Shown here: positions 39,137 through 49,667 of the stretch, piece after piece | How the letters are laid out: the number at the start of each line of letters is the position of its first letter | How positions within the stretch are numbered: the stretch's first letter is position 1 | Origin: Variovorax sp. V93 | Lineage (GTDB): Bacteria > Pseudomonadota > Gammaproteobacteria > Burkholderiales > Burkholderiaceae_C | Assembly: GCF_041154485.1 (NCBI RefSeq) | Contig: NZ_AP028669.1 | Location: 4,340,001-4,404,000 of the forward strand | Direction of reading: 5' to 3' | DNA length: 64,000 nt | Notes under the pieces: model-generated | The model's input: only the letters and a program-made list of their open reading frames with translations | Database searches by the model: none | Told to the model about the DNA's origin: nothing | Translations under genes and position numbers: made by a program

Positions 39137-39161
39137 AACGGGGCCTCGAAAGGGCCCCGTT
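39137..39161. terminator. bidirectional Rho-independent terminator between CNP1-like gene and proB
   Basis: AACGGGGCC (39137-39145) and GGCCCCGTT (39153-39161) form a perfect 9-bp stem with a 7-base loop. TTCCATTT follows on the + strand, and A-rich bases lie on the other side. It sits in the 64-base gap between two convergent stop codons, so it can end both transcripts. Confidence 0.85.
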
Positions 39162-39178
39162 TCCATTTGAGCCCGGCC

Positions 39179-40318
39179 TCAGCCGCGCATCAGCACCATG
39201 TTGTCGCGGTGGACCATTTCCGGCTCCGCCACATAGCCGAGCAGCCGCTCGAACTCCGACGAGGGCTTGCGGCACAGCAGCCGGGCCTCGACGCTCGAGT
39301 AATTGGCCAGGCCGCGGGCCAGCTCCACGCCATCGGTATCGCGCACGGCGATCACGTCGCCGCGTGAAAACTCGCCCGAAACACCGGTCATGCCGATCGG
39401 CAGCAGGCTCTTGCCCTCGGCGCGCACCTTGGCGGCCGCACCGGCATCGACGGTGACCGCGCCGCGCAGCTGCAGGTGGTCCGCCATCCAGCGCTTGCGC
39501 GCCTGGTGCTTGGCCGTCTGAGCCACCAGCAGCGTGCCGATGGATTCGCCGCCAACGAGGCGCAGCAGCGCATCGGGTTCTCGGCCCCAGGCGATCACGG
39601 TGGAGGCGCCCGAGCCGGCCGCGCGCTTGGCCGCAAGGATCTTGGTGATCATGCCGCCGCGGCCGAGGCTGGAGCCCGCCCCGCCCGCCATGGCTTCGAG
39701 CGCGGGGTCGCCGGCCGCCGCCTCGTGCACGAACTTCGCGTCCGGGTCCTTGCGCGGGTCGGCCGTGTAGAGGCCCTTCTGGTCCGTGAGGATCACCAGC
39801 GCATCGGCTTCGACCAGGTTGGCCACCAGCGCGCCCAGCGTGTCGTTGTCGCCGAACTTGATCTCGTCGTTGACGACCGTGTCGTTCTCGTTGATGACCG
39901 GCACCACGCCCAGCCCGAGCAGCGTGACGAGGGTCGAGCGCGCATTGAGATAGCGCTCGCGGTCGGCCAGGTCGGCATGGGTCAGCAGCACCTGGGCGCT
40001 ACCGATCCGGTTCTCGCGCAGCTTGGTCTCGTACATCTGGGCCAAGCCCATCTGCCCGACGGCCGCGGCGGCCTGCAGTTCATGCACCTCGTGCGGCCGC
40101 GTGCGCCAGCCCAGGCGCTTCATGCCTTCGGCAATGGCGCCGCTGGACACCATCACGACCTCGCGGCCGCCCTGCACCAGCACCGCCAGCTGCCGGCACC
40201 ATTCGCCGATCGCCGCCTCGTCGAGGCCGCGCCCCTCGTTGGTCACGAGGCTGGAGCCCACCTTGACGACGATACGGCGGGCATCCCGCAAGGCAGTGGA
40301 TCCGGAGTTCGAGGTCAT
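39179..40318 (-). CDS. proB: glutamate 5-kinase with PUA domain
   Basis: ProB phosphorylates glutamate in the first step of proline synthesis. The 379-residue enzyme has the amino-acid kinase domain (about 1-260): [65 protein letters not shown] and [29 protein letters not shown]-terminal PUA domain (about 280-379) follows, as in long bacterial ProB. It lies 37 bases downstream of obgE, in the common order rplU-rpmA-obgE-proB. Confidence 0.97.
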   Translation of the reverse strand: MTSNSGSTALRDARRIVVKVGSSLVTNEGRGLDEAAIGEWCRQLAVLVQGGREVVMVSSGAIAEGMKRLGWRTRPHEVHELQAAAAVGQMGLAQMYETKLRENRIGSAQVLLTHADLADRERYLNARSTLVTLLGLGVVPVINENDTVVNDEIKFGDNDTLGALVANLVEADALVILTDQKGLYTADPRKDPDAKFVHEAAAGDPALEAMAGGAGSSLGRGGMITKILAAKRAAGSGASTVIAWGREPDALLRLVGGESIGTLLVAQTAKHQARKRWMADHLQLRGAVTVDAGAAAKVRAEGKSLLPIGMTGVSGEFSRGDVIAVRDTDGVELARGLANYSSVEARLLCRKPSSEFERLLGYVAEPEMVHRDNMVLMRG

Positions 40319-40355
40319 GGGAGGCGTGGCGGTCGTGAATGCGGCGTGCGGAGCG

Positions 40356-41772
<1,417 letters not shown>

Positions 41773-41784
41773 GGAATCTGCTCC

Positions 41785-42096
41785 TTAGCCGGCGATCGCG
41801 CCGATTTGCAGTTCCGTGAACTGCTGGCGATGGCCTTGACGTTTCTGATAGTGCTTGCGACGGCGCATCTTGAAGATGCCGACCTTGTCGTGCTTGCCGT
41901 GCGACAGTACCGTGACTGTCACCGTTGCGCCGGACACCAGGGGCGTACCGATCTTGATTTCGCTGCCGTTGCCGACTGCAAGAACCTGATCGATCACGAT
42001 TTCCTGGCCTACATCCGCAGCAATCTGTTCTACTTTAATTTTTTCGCCGGAAGCAACGCGATACTGCTTGCCGCCGGTTTTTATGACCGCGTACAT
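41785..42096 (-). CDS. rplU: 50S ribosomal protein L21
   Basis: L21 binds 23S rRNA in the large subunit. The 103-residue protein begins [25 protein letters not shown] and ends with [36 protein letters not shown], the expected basic C-terminal signature. It is the first gene of the rplU-rpmA(-obgE-proB) operon. A TAGAAT on the minus strand (42151-42146), about 50 bases upstream of the ATG, is a plausible -10 element. Confidence 0.99.
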   Translation of the reverse strand: MYAVIKTGGKQYRVASGEKIKVEQIAADVGQEIVIDQVLAVGNGSEIKIGTPLVSGATVTVTVLSHGKHDKVGIFKMRRRKHYQKRQGHRQQFTELQIGAIAG

Positions 42097-42239
42097 GTGA
42101 ACCTCTTAAGGAATGAGCTCTACGGCGAATTCCGCAGAGCCCTAGATTCTAGCACGGTTTGCACGCGCTAACATGGTTCGGGCCGGAGAGCCGCCGGGAC
42201 GGCGCGCGCTCCTCCCTATAATCTGCGCCTTCCGGCCTT

Positions 42240-43277
42240 GTGCCGCTGCCACTTTCGCATTCAGACGCGCCGCGCGCAAACGCCTTGCCAGTTCACGCCG
42301 CCGATACCTCCCCCACCGCCACCGTGCTGGATTTGATCGCCGGCGACATGGTCGAAGTCGACCGTGTGATCGCGCAGCGCCTCGACACGGGCGTGCCTCT
42401 GGTCAGCCAGGTGTCGAAGTACATCATCTCGGCCGGCGGCAAACGCCTGCGCCCGGCGCTGCTGCTGCTCATGTCGGGCGCGCTCGGCTACACGGGCGAG
42501 CAGCGCTTCAACCTGGCGGCGGTGGTGGAGTTCATCCACACGGCCACGCTGCTGCATGACGACGTCGTCGACGAATCGACCCTGCGGCGCGGGCGCCCGA
42601 CGGCCAACGAATCGTTCGGCAACCCGGCCAGCGTGCTGGTCGGCGACTTCCTCTATTCGCGCGCCTTCCAGATGATGTTGGATGCAAACAACATGCGCAT
42701 CATGCAGATCCTGGCCGAGGCGACCAACGTGATCGCGGAAGGCGAAGTGCTCCAGCTGATGAACATGCACGACGCGACGCTGGACGAATCCGCCTACCTG
42801 CGCGTGATCCGCTCCAAGACCGCCAAGCTTTTCGAGGCCAGCACGCGGCTCGCCGCCGTGCTGGCGGGCGCCACGCCCGAGGTCGAGGAAGCCTGCGCCA
42901 CCTACGGCCAGGCCCTGGGCACGGCCTTCCAGGTGATCGACGACGTGCTCGACTACGCCGGCGACGCGCACGAAACGGGAAAGAACGTGGGCGACGACCT
43001 GCGCGAAGGAAAAACCACGCTGCCGCTGATCTTCGCCATGCGGCGCGGCAGCCCCGCGCAGGCCGCGCTGGTGCGTGCGGCCATCGAGGCCGGCGACACC
43101 GCCCAGCTGGGCAAGATCGTCGAAATCGTCCACGCCACCGGCGCCCTGGAAGCCTCGCGCGCTGCCGCGGCCGACGAGGCAAAACGCGCAATTCACGCAT
43201 TGCGCGACTTTCCGTCCAATTTGCATGCCGACGGTTTGCTACAATTGGCGGCTCAGTTGCTTGAGCGACGTGCCTGA
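42240..43277 (+). CDS. ispB: octaprenyl diphosphate synthase
   Basis: IspB makes the long prenyl side chain of ubiquinone. The 345-residue trans-prenyltransferase has the first aspartate-rich motif in EFIHTATLLHDDVVDESTLRRGRPT and the second in AFQVIDDVLDYAGDAHETGKNVGDDLREGKTTLPL. The start is uncertain: GTG 42240 gives about 22 residues more than the E. coli enzyme, and a TATAAT (42217-42222) would then lie only 17 bases before it. A later start is possible. The gene reads toward tRNA-Pro. Confidence 0.94.
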   Translation: MPLPLSHSDAPRANALPVHAADTSPTATVLDLIAGDMVEVDRVIAQRLDTGVPLVSQVSKYIISAGGKRLRPALLLLMSGALGYTGEQRFNLAAVVEFIHTATLLHDDVVDESTLRRGRPTANESFGNPASVLVGDFLYSRAFQMMLDANNMRIMQILAEATNVIAEGEVLQLMNMHDATLDESAYLRVIRSKTAKLFEASTRLAAVLAGATPEVEEACATYGQALGTAFQVIDDVLDYAGDAHETGKNVGDDLREGKTTLPLIFAMRRGSPAQAALVRAAIEAGDTAQLGKIVEIVHATGALEASRAAAADEAKRAIHALRDFPSNLHADGLLQLAAQLLERRA

Positions 43278-43326
43278 ACACCTCACAAGAGTTGGCAAGG
43301 ACGAATTCTCTTTTTTTGCAACCAAT

Positions 43327-43403
43327 CGGGGTGTAGCTTAGCCTGGTAGAGCGCTACGTTCGGGACGTAGAGGCCGGAGGTTCGAATCCTCTCACCCCGA
43401 CCA
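43327..43403 (+). tRNA. tRNA-Pro (anticodon CGG)
   Basis: The cloverleaf is complete: acceptor CGGGGTG/CACCCCG, D arm GCTT/GAGC, anticodon stem CTACG/CGTAG with loop TTCGGGA (anticodon CGG at 43361-43363, decoding CCG), T arm GGAGG-TTCGAAT-CCTCT. CCA is encoded. It lies 49 bases downstream of ispB. The matching synthetase gene proS is also in this window. Confidence 0.97.
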
Positions 43404-43412
43404 GCCTTTGGC

Positions 43413-43428
43413 TGGCACAAATAATGCC
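43413..43428 (+). promoter_or_regulatory. possible sigma54 promoter before pilB
   Basis: TGGCACAAATAATGCC has the GG (43414-43415), exactly 10 bases, then GC (43426-43427) spacing of a sigma54 -24/-12 element. TGGCAC is perfect, while ATGCC is a partial match to TTGCA. It begins 10 bases after the tRNA and about 90 bases before the pilB ATG. It overlaps the CCAGCC-TTT-GGCTGG hairpin at the tRNA 3' end, so it may be chance. Confidence 0.3.
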
Positions 43429-43516
43429 CGTGCCTGTTGCTGCGTAGCGATTTACAGGGACGGGTGGTTCAGCGATGATCGTGAAGCACTTTTTCACATC
43501 TCTTGCAATTCGCTGA

Positions 43517-45250
43517 ATGGCTGCTGCCGAACTTCCTGTTAAAGAAAACACGCAAATCGCCCTCCCGGGCCTTGCGCGTGCCTTGGTCTCTGCTGGCAAG
43601 CTTCCGGCGAAGACCGCGGAAGATATCTACCAGAAGTCGCTGAACGGCCGCACCAGCTTCATTGCCGAGCTGACCGGCAGCGGCGCCGTCTCGGCCGCCG
43701 ACCTCGCCCACACGCTGTCCAGCGCCTTCGGTGCGCCGCTGCTGGACCTGGACGCCATCGATCACCAGCGCCTGCCCAAGGACCTGCTCGACCCGAAGCT
43801 GTGCCACGCCTACCGGATCGTGGTTCTCAGCAAGCGCAACAACCGCCTCATCGTTGCAACGGCCGACCCTTCGGACCAGCAGGCGGTGGAAAAGATCAAG
43901 TTCGCCTCCCAGATGGGTGTGGACTGGGTCATTGCCGAGTACGACAAGCTGTCGCGCATGATCGAGGCCGCAGCAGTCACCGCAGCGGAATCCATCAACA
44001 GCATCGTCGGTGCCGAGTTCGAGTTCGACGACGTCACCGCGGACACTTCGGGCGATGCCAACGAACAGGCCATCGCCGAGGTCGAGGACGCGCCAGTCGT
44101 GCGCTTCCTGCACAAGATGCTGCTCGACGGCGTCAGCATGCGGGCCTCGGACATCCACTTCGAGCCCTACGAGCACAACTACCGGGTGCGCTTTCGCATC
44201 GACGGCGAGCTGCGCGAGATCGCGAGCCCGCCCACGCTCATCAAGGACAAGCTGGCCTCGCGGATCAAGGTCATTTCACGGCTCGACATTTCCGAGAAGC
44301 GCGTGCCGCAGGACGGCCGCATGAAGCTCAAGATCGGGCCCGACCGCGTCATCGACTTCCGCGTCAGCACGCTGCCCACGCTGTTCGGCGAGAAGATCGT
44401 GATCCGTATCCTCGACCCGAGCAGCGCGCGCCTGGGCATCGACGCCCTGGGCTACGACGCCGACGAAAAGGAGCGCCTGCTGCATGCGATCAGCCGCCCC
44501 TACGGCATGGTGCTGGTCACGGGCCCCACCGGTTCGGGCAAGACGGTGTCGCTCTACACCTGCCTGAACCTGCTGAACCAGCCGGGCGTCAACATCGCGA
44601 CGGCGGAAGACCCCTCTGAAATCAACCTGCCGGGCGTCAACCAGGTGAACGTCAACGAGCGCGCCGGACTCACCTTCGCGGCGGCGCTGCGCGCCTTCCT
44701 GCGGCAGGATCCCGACATCATCATGGTCGGCGAAATCCGCGACCTCGAAACCGCCGACATCTCGATCAAGGCCGCGCAAACGGGCCACCTGGTGCTCTCG
44801 ACGCTGCACACCAACGACGCGCCGACCACGCTCACGCGCATGCGCAACATGGGCATTGCGCCGTTCAACATCGCCTCCAGCGTGATCCTGATCACGGCGC
44901 AGCGGCTCGCGCGGCGCCTGTGCCACATGTGCCGCGCGCCGGCCGACGTGCCGCGCCAGGCGCTGCTCGACGCGGGCTTCAAGGAAGAACAGCTTGACGG
45001 TACCTGGAAGCCCTACCGGCCGGTCGGCTGCGCGGCGTGCAGCAATGGCTACAAGGGCCGGGTCGGCATCTACCAGGTGATGCCGATCTCGGAGGCGATC
45101 CAGGCCATCATCCTGCGCGACGGCAGCGCACAGGACATCGCGCGACAGTCCGAGGCCGAGGGCGTGCGCTCGCTGCGGCAGTCTGGCCTGAGAAAAGTCA
45201 TGCAAGGGCTCACCTCACTCGAAGAAGTGGTGGCGGTCACGAACGAATAA
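43517..45250 (+). CDS. pilB: PilB, type IV pilus extension ATPase
   Basis: PilB hexamers power assembly of type IV pili. The 577-residue protein has the N-terminal MshEN/T2SSE domain (about 20-170) and the ATPase core. Walker A is GPTGSGKT (residues 336-343); Asp-box RIKVISRLDISEKRVPQDGRMKL, Walker B region PDIIMVGEIRDLETADI and His-box LSTLHTNDAPTTLTRM are all present. A zinc site is built from CHMC and CAAC near residues 470-515. pilC follows after 29 bases and pilD overlaps pilC. No pilin gene is in the window. Confidence 0.97.
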   Translation: MAAAELPVKENTQIALPGLARALVSAGKLPAKTAEDIYQKSLNGRTSFIAELTGSGAVSAADLAHTLSSAFGAPLLDLDAIDHQRLPKDLLDPKLCHAYRIVVLSKRNNRLIVATADPSDQQAVEKIKFASQMGVDWVIAEYDKLSRMIEAAAVTAAESINSIVGAEFEFDDVTADTSGDANEQAIAEVEDAPVVRFLHKMLLDGVSMRASDIHFEPYEHNYRVRFRIDGELREIASPPTLIKDKLASRIKVISRLDISEKRVPQDGRMKLKIGPDRVIDFRVSTLPTLFGEKIVIRILDPSSARLGIDALGYDADEKERLLHAISRPYGMVLVTGPTGSGKTVSLYTCLNLLNQPGVNIATAEDPSEINLPGVNQVNVNERAGLTFAAALRAFLRQDPDIIMVGEIRDLETADISIKAAQTGHLVLSTLHTNDAPTTLTRMRNMGIAPFNIASSVILITAQRLARRLCHMCRAPADVPRQALLDAGFKEEQLDGTWKPYRPVGCAACSNGYKGRVGIYQVMPISEAIQAIILRDGSAQDIARQSEAEGVRSLRQSGLRKVMQGLTSLEEVVAVTNE

Positions 45251-45279
45251 CGAACACACTGCAAGAAATCGGAGATCGA

Positions 45280-46509
45280 ATGGCAACAGTGGCATCCACC
45301 CGCACCTCGAACACGCTCAAGGAATTTGTCTACGAGTGGGAGGGCAAGGACCGCAACGGCAAGCTGGTGCGCGGCGAGCTCCGGGCCGCCGGCGAGAACC
45401 AGGTGCAGGCCGCCCTGCGGCGCCAGGGGGTCCTCGCGTCCAAGATCAAGAAGCGCCGCATGCGCTCGGGCAAGACCATCAAGCCCAAGGACATCGCGAT
45501 CTTCACGCGCCAGCTCGCAACCATGATGAAGGCCGGCGTGCCGTTGCTGCAGTCGTTCGACATCGTGGGCCGCGGCAACGCGAACCCGAGCGTGGCCAAG
45601 CTGCTCAACGACATCCGCAGCGACGTGGAGACCGGCACCTCGCTGTCATCCGCCTTCCGGAAGTTTCCGAAGTACTTCGACAACCTCTACTGCAACCTGG
45701 TGGAAGCCGGCGAAGCGGCCGGTATCCTGGAAGACCTGCTGGACCGGCTGGCCACCTACATGGAGAAGACCGAGGCGATCAAGTCGAAGATCAAGTCGGC
45801 CCTGATGTATCCCACCTCCGTGGTGGTGGTCGCGTTCGTGGTGGTGGCCATCATCATGATCTTCGTGATCCCGGCCTTCAAGCAGGTGTTCACCTCGTTC
45901 GGCGCCGACCTGCCCGCGCCCACGCTGTTCGTGATGGCGATGAGCGAATTCTTCGTCTCCTACTGGTGGCTGATCTTCGGCGTGATCGGCGGCGGCACCT
46001 ACTTCTTCCTGCAGGCCTGGAAGCGCAACGAACGCGTGCAGCGGGTCATGGACCGTGCGCTGCTGCGCGTGCCGATCTTCGGCACGCTGATCGAGAAGTC
46101 GTGCGTGGCCCGCTGGACCCGCACCCTTGCCACCATGTTCGCCGCCGGCGTTCCGCTGGTCGAGGCGCTCGACTCGGTGGGCGGCGCCTCGGGCAACACC
46201 GTCTACGGCGACGCCACGGCCAAGATCCAGCAGGAGGTCTCGACCGGCACGAGCCTCACGACGGCCATGACCAACGTCAACCTGTTCCCTTCGATGGTGA
46301 TCCAGATGACCGCGATCGGCGAGGAGTCCGGCTCGATCGACCACATGCTCGGCAAGGCCGCCGACTTCTACGAGTCCGAGGTGGACGACATGGTGGCCGG
46401 CCTGTCGAGCCTGATGGAGCCCATCATCATCGTGTTCCTGGGCGTGATCATCGGCGGCATCGTGGTGTCGATGTACCTGCCGATCTTCAAGTTGGGCCAG
46501 GTCGTTTGA
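45280..46509 (+). CDS. pilC: PilC, type IV pilus inner-membrane platform
   Basis: PilC is the inner-membrane platform that PilB turns during pilus growth. The 409-residue protein has two repeated T2SSF domains. The first is around residues 75-200 (IFTRQLATMMKAGVPLLQSFDIVG), the second around 275-400 (RWTRTLATMFAAGVPLVEALDSVGGASGN). There are three membrane helices near residues 178-205, 225-250 and 380-405. GGAG precedes ATG 45280. Its stop overlaps the pilD ATG as TGATG. Confidence 0.97.
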   Translation: MATVASTRTSNTLKEFVYEWEGKDRNGKLVRGELRAAGENQVQAALRRQGVLASKIKKRRMRSGKTIKPKDIAIFTRQLATMMKAGVPLLQSFDIVGRGNANPSVAKLLNDIRSDVETGTSLSSAFRKFPKYFDNLYCNLVEAGEAAGILEDLLDRLATYMEKTEAIKSKIKSALMYPTSVVVVAFVVVAIIMIFVIPAFKQVFTSFGADLPAPTLFVMAMSEFFVSYWWLIFGVIGGGTYFFLQAWKRNERVQRVMDRALLRVPIFGTLIEKSCVARWTRTLATMFAAGVPLVEALDSVGGASGNTVYGDATAKIQQEVSTGTSLTTAMTNVNLFPSMVIQMTAIGEESGSIDHMLGKAADFYESEVDDMVAGLSSLMEPIIIVFLGVIIGGIVVSMYLPIFKLGQVV

Positions 46510-47474
46510 TGCTGGTGTCGCAGGAGTTCGACGCCGCGTTTGCCGGCGTCCTCGGGTTGCTGGTCGGCAGTTTTCTCAACGTGGTGATCTACCGCACCCC
46601 CGTCATGATGTACCGGAGCTGGCTGGCCGACGCGGTGGCCAACCTGATGTCGTCCAAGGACGTTCCGTCGCTCTGGTCGCTGGTGTTCGGGCCGAAGGCG
46701 CAGCCCCCGGCCGGGCTCGAGGCCGCGGCGGACAAGGCGGCCGTGGCCATCGAGGCGCTGCCGCCGTTCGATCTGACCCGGCCTGCCTCGCGCTGCGGCG
46801 CCTGCGGCCACGGGATCCGCTGGTACCAGAACATTCCGGTGCTGAGCTACCTGGTGCTGCGGGGCCGCTGCGCCGCCTGCGGCACGCCGATCAGCCCGCG
46901 CTATCCGCTGGTCGAACTGGTGACCGGCGCGCTGTTCGCGCTGTGCGCCTACCGCTTCGGCCTCACGCCCACCGGCGCGCTCTGGGCGGCGTTCGCGGCG
47001 TTCCTGGTCTGCCAGTTCCTGATCGACTTCGACACCCAGTTCCTGCCCGACGCGCTCAACTATCCGCTGCTCTGGCTCGGGCTCGTCGGCGCGGCCATGG
47101 GCTGGACCGGCACCGCGCTGAGCTCGGCGGTCTGGGGCGTCGTGTTCGGCTACCTGAGCCTGTGGCTTGTGTACCATGGCTATCGCCTGGCCACGGGCAA
47201 GGAAGGCATGGGATATGGCGACTTCAAACTGCTGGCGGCGCTCGGCGCCTGGCTCGGGGCCGACTACCTCATTGCCATCATCCTCGTCTCATCGCTGGTG
47301 GGCGCCGTGATCGGCCTCACGCTGCGTTTTGTCGGGAAGCTGGCGCACAAGGACATTCCCATGGCCTTCGGCCCCTTTTTGGCCGGTGCCGGCCTGGTCT
47401 GCCTGGTGGCGGGCCCGGAGCTCGTGAGGCAATGGATTCCCTTCGCCTTCCCGCTCGGCGCATTCGCCCGCTGA
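46509..47474 (+). CDS. pilD: PilD, prepilin peptidase and N-methyltransferase
   Basis: PilD removes prepilin leaders and methylates the new N-terminus. The 321-residue polytopic protein has the N-terminal [19 protein letters not shown] motif. The zinc-binding cysteines sit in [41 protein letters not shown]. Both catalytic aspartates are present, in DFDTQFLPD and [16 protein letters not shown]. About eight hydrophobic segments are visible. An Ala/Pro-rich cytoplasmic insertion of about 40 residues precedes the cysteine domain. coaE starts 7 bases later. Confidence 0.97.
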   Translation: MLVSQEFDAAFAGVLGLLVGSFLNVVIYRTPVMMYRSWLADAVANLMSSKDVPSLWSLVFGPKAQPPAGLEAAADKAAVAIEALPPFDLTRPASRCGACGHGIRWYQNIPVLSYLVLRGRCAACGTPISPRYPLVELVTGALFALCAYRFGLTPTGALWAAFAAFLVCQFLIDFDTQFLPDALNYPLLWLGLVGAAMGWTGTALSSAVWGVVFGYLSLWLVYHGYRLATGKEGMGYGDFKLLAALGAWLGADYLIAIILVSSLVGAVIGLTLRFVGKLAHKDIPMAFGPFLAGAGLVCLVAGPELVRQWIPFAFPLGAFAR

Positions 47475-47481
47475 GGAGCGC

Positions 47482-48090
47482 GTGGTGCGGCGCATCGGCC
47501 TGACGGGCGGCATCGGAAGCGGCAAGAGCACGGTCGCGGCCCTGCTGGTTGCCGAAGGTGCCGTGCTGGTCGACACCGACGCCATCGCGCGCCGCATTGC
47601 GCTGCCCGGAGGCATCGCGATGCCGGCCGTCGAGGCCGCCTTCGGGCCCACCGTCATCGCGGCGGACGGCGGACTCGACCGCGCAGCGATGCGGCAGCTC
47701 GTGTTCGCCGACAACAGCGCCAAAAAGCGCCTCGAATCGATCCTGCATCCGCTGATCGGCGCCGAGACGGAACGCATGGCCTCCAACGCCGGCCCGGACG
47801 CGGTGGTGGTCTTCGATGTGCCGCTGCTGGTCGAATCCGGCCGCTGGCGGGCCCTGGTCGACCGGGTGCTGGTGGTCGATGCCACCGAGCAAACACAGCT
47901 GCGGCGCGTCGTGGCGCGCTCCGGCTGGACGCCCGAGGCGGTGCGCGCGGTGATCGCCCAGCAGGCGCCGCGCGGGCTGCGCAGGGCGGCCGCGGACGCG
48001 GTCATTTTCAACGAGTCGCTCTCGCTGGAGGAACTCGCTGCAGAGGTCCGGAGTCTCTGGAAGCGGTGGGTTCCGCCCGGCACGCGATAA
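47482..48090 (+). CDS. coaE: dephospho-CoA kinase
   Basis: CoaE catalyses the last step of coenzyme A synthesis. The 202-residue protein has the P-loop [17 protein letters not shown] at the N-terminus, [19 protein letters not shown] and [12 protein letters not shown], all diagnostic. The start is one of two adjacent GTG codons (47482, 47485) after TGAGGAG. The pilBCD-coaE order is widespread. Normally zapD and yacG would follow directly; here two acetylation genes come between. Confidence 0.96.
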   Translation: MVRRIGLTGGIGSGKSTVAALLVAEGAVLVDTDAIARRIALPGGIAMPAVEAAFGPTVIAADGGLDRAAMRQLVFADNSAKKRLESILHPLIGAETERMASNAGPDAVVVFDVPLLVESGRWRALVDRVLVVDATEQTQLRRVVARSGWTPEAVRAVIAQQAPRGLRRAAADAVIFNESLSLEELAAEVRSLWKRWVPPGTR

Positions 48091-48167
48091 TCCGGGACTG
48101 GCCGCCAGAGCGGCCGCATAACGACCAAGACAAAAAGGCGCTCGCCGGAGTGCCCTCACCTCCTGCG

Positions 48168-49661
48168 ATGCTTTTCAATTCGTATCCCTTCATTTTTGTC
48201 TTCTTCCCGCTGGTACTGATCGGGTTCTTCCTGATCGGCAAGCGCAACGCCCGGTCCGCCGCAGGCTTCCTTGCCCTGGCCTCGCTGTTCTTCTACGGCT
48301 GGTGGAGCGTCAAGGCGCTTCCGCTGCTGGTGGCGTCGATCTGCATCAACTACTGGTTCGGGCTGCGCCTGTCGCCCGCGCCGGGCCGGGACGACCGCAA
48401 GCGCAAGTCGCTGCTGGTGGCGGCGCTGGTGGTCAACCTGGGCGTGCTCGCGGTCTTCAAGTACGCCAACTTCTTCGTTTCGAACGTGAACGACGGGCTG
48501 GCCGCAGCGGGCCTGTCGCAGATCCCGCTGCTGCACATCGTGCTGCCGATCGGCATCTCGTTCTACACCTTCACGCAGATCGCCTTCCTGGTCGACTGCT
48601 GGCAGGGCAAGGTGCATGAGCGCAGCTTCATCCACTACGTGCTGTTCGTCACCTACTTTCCGCACCTGATCGCGGGCCCGGTGCTGCACCACGCGCAGAT
48701 GATGCCGCAGTTCGCCAACGCGGCCACTTACCGGTTCGACCCCAACAAGGTGGCGCTCGGCATTGCGATCTTCACCTTCGGCCTCGCCAAGAAGCTGCTG
48801 ATCGCCGATCCGGTGGGGCAGTACGCCGACATGATGTTCAACGGCGTGCACAAGGGCATCGAGCCCACGCTCTACACCGCGTGGTTCGGCGCGCTCGCCT
48901 ACACGCTGCAGATCTATTTCGACTTCTCGGGCTATTCGGACATGGCGGTCGGCCTGTCGCTGTGCCTGGGGGTGCAGCTTCCGCTCAACTTCCGCTCGCC
49001 CTACAAGTCGACCAACATCATCGAGTTCTGGCGGCGCTGGCACATCTCGCTGTCGAACTTCCTGCGCGACTATCTCTACGTGCCGCTGGGCGGCAACCGC
49101 AAGGGCCCGGCCCGGCGCTACCTGAACCTGTTCCTCACGATGCTGCTGGGCGGGCTCTGGCACGGCGCCGCCTGGACCTTCGTGATCTGGGGCGCGCTGC
49201 ACGGCGTGTTCCTGATGATCAACCACCTCTGGAACGCCAAGGTGCGGCGCAACATTCCGGCAGGGCCGGTCGCGCACGTGCTGGGCTGGTTCCTGACCTT
49301 CCTGTGCGTGGTACTGGCCTGGATCGTGTTCCGCGCCGATGGCGTCCACACGGCCATGGCCATCTACAAGGGCATGCTCGGCCTGCACGGCGCACCGCCT
49401 TCCGCGTTCAGCGAGTTCGGGCCGGTTCCGTTCCGCAAGCCCGAGTTCTTCCAGACCATGCTCGTGGGCATCGTGATCTGCCTCGCATTGCCGCCGACGA
49501 TCACGCTCGAGCGCTGGATTCCCCACCCGAAGGCGGTGGCCGGCCAGCGCGTCATGGCGTGGTGCTCCTCGGCCGTGCTGGCGATCGGTACCTTCGCGCT
49601 CTTCGCCTGGTGCGTCTCGAAGCTGGGCAACTACAGCCCGTTCCTCTACTTCCAATTCTGA
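48168..49661 (+). CDS. MBOAT-family membrane O-acyltransferase (AlgI-like)
   Basis: This 497-residue polytopic protein of the membrane-bound O-acyltransferase family moves acetyl groups across the membrane onto exported polysaccharide. It begins MLFNSYPFIFVFFPLVLIGFFL. It carries the AlgI/DltB motifs FDFSGYSDMAVGLS, NFRSPYKSTNIIEFWRRWHISLSNFLRDYLYVPLGG and GGLWHGAAWTFVIWGALHGVF, with the two family histidines at residues 332 and 345. ATG 48168 is chosen because it begins the first membrane segment. The next gene, 6 bases away, is a likely partner. No alginate synthesis gene is in the window, so the target glycan is unknown. Confidence 0.92.
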   Translation: MLFNSYPFIFVFFPLVLIGFFLIGKRNARSAAGFLALASLFFYGWWSVKALPLLVASICINYWFGLRLSPAPGRDDRKRKSLLVAALVVNLGVLAVFKYANFFVSNVNDGLAAAGLSQIPLLHIVLPIGISFYTFTQIAFLVDCWQGKVHERSFIHYVLFVTYFPHLIAGPVLHHAQMMPQFANAATYRFDPNKVALGIAIFTFGLAKKLLIADPVGQYADMMFNGVHKGIEPTLYTAWFGALAYTLQIYFDFSGYSDMAVGLSLCLGVQLPLNFRSPYKSTNIIEFWRRWHISLSNFLRDYLYVPLGGNRKGPARRYLNLFLTMLLGGLWHGAAWTFVIWGALHGVFLMINHLWNAKVRRNIPAGPVAHVLGWFLTFLCVVLAWIVFRADGVHTAMAIYKGMLGLHGAPPSAFSEFGPVPFRKPEFFQTMLVGIVICLALPPTITLERWIPHPKAVAGQRVMAWCSSAVLAIGTFALFAWCVSKLGNYSPFLYFQF

Positions 49662-49667
49662 TTCGAC

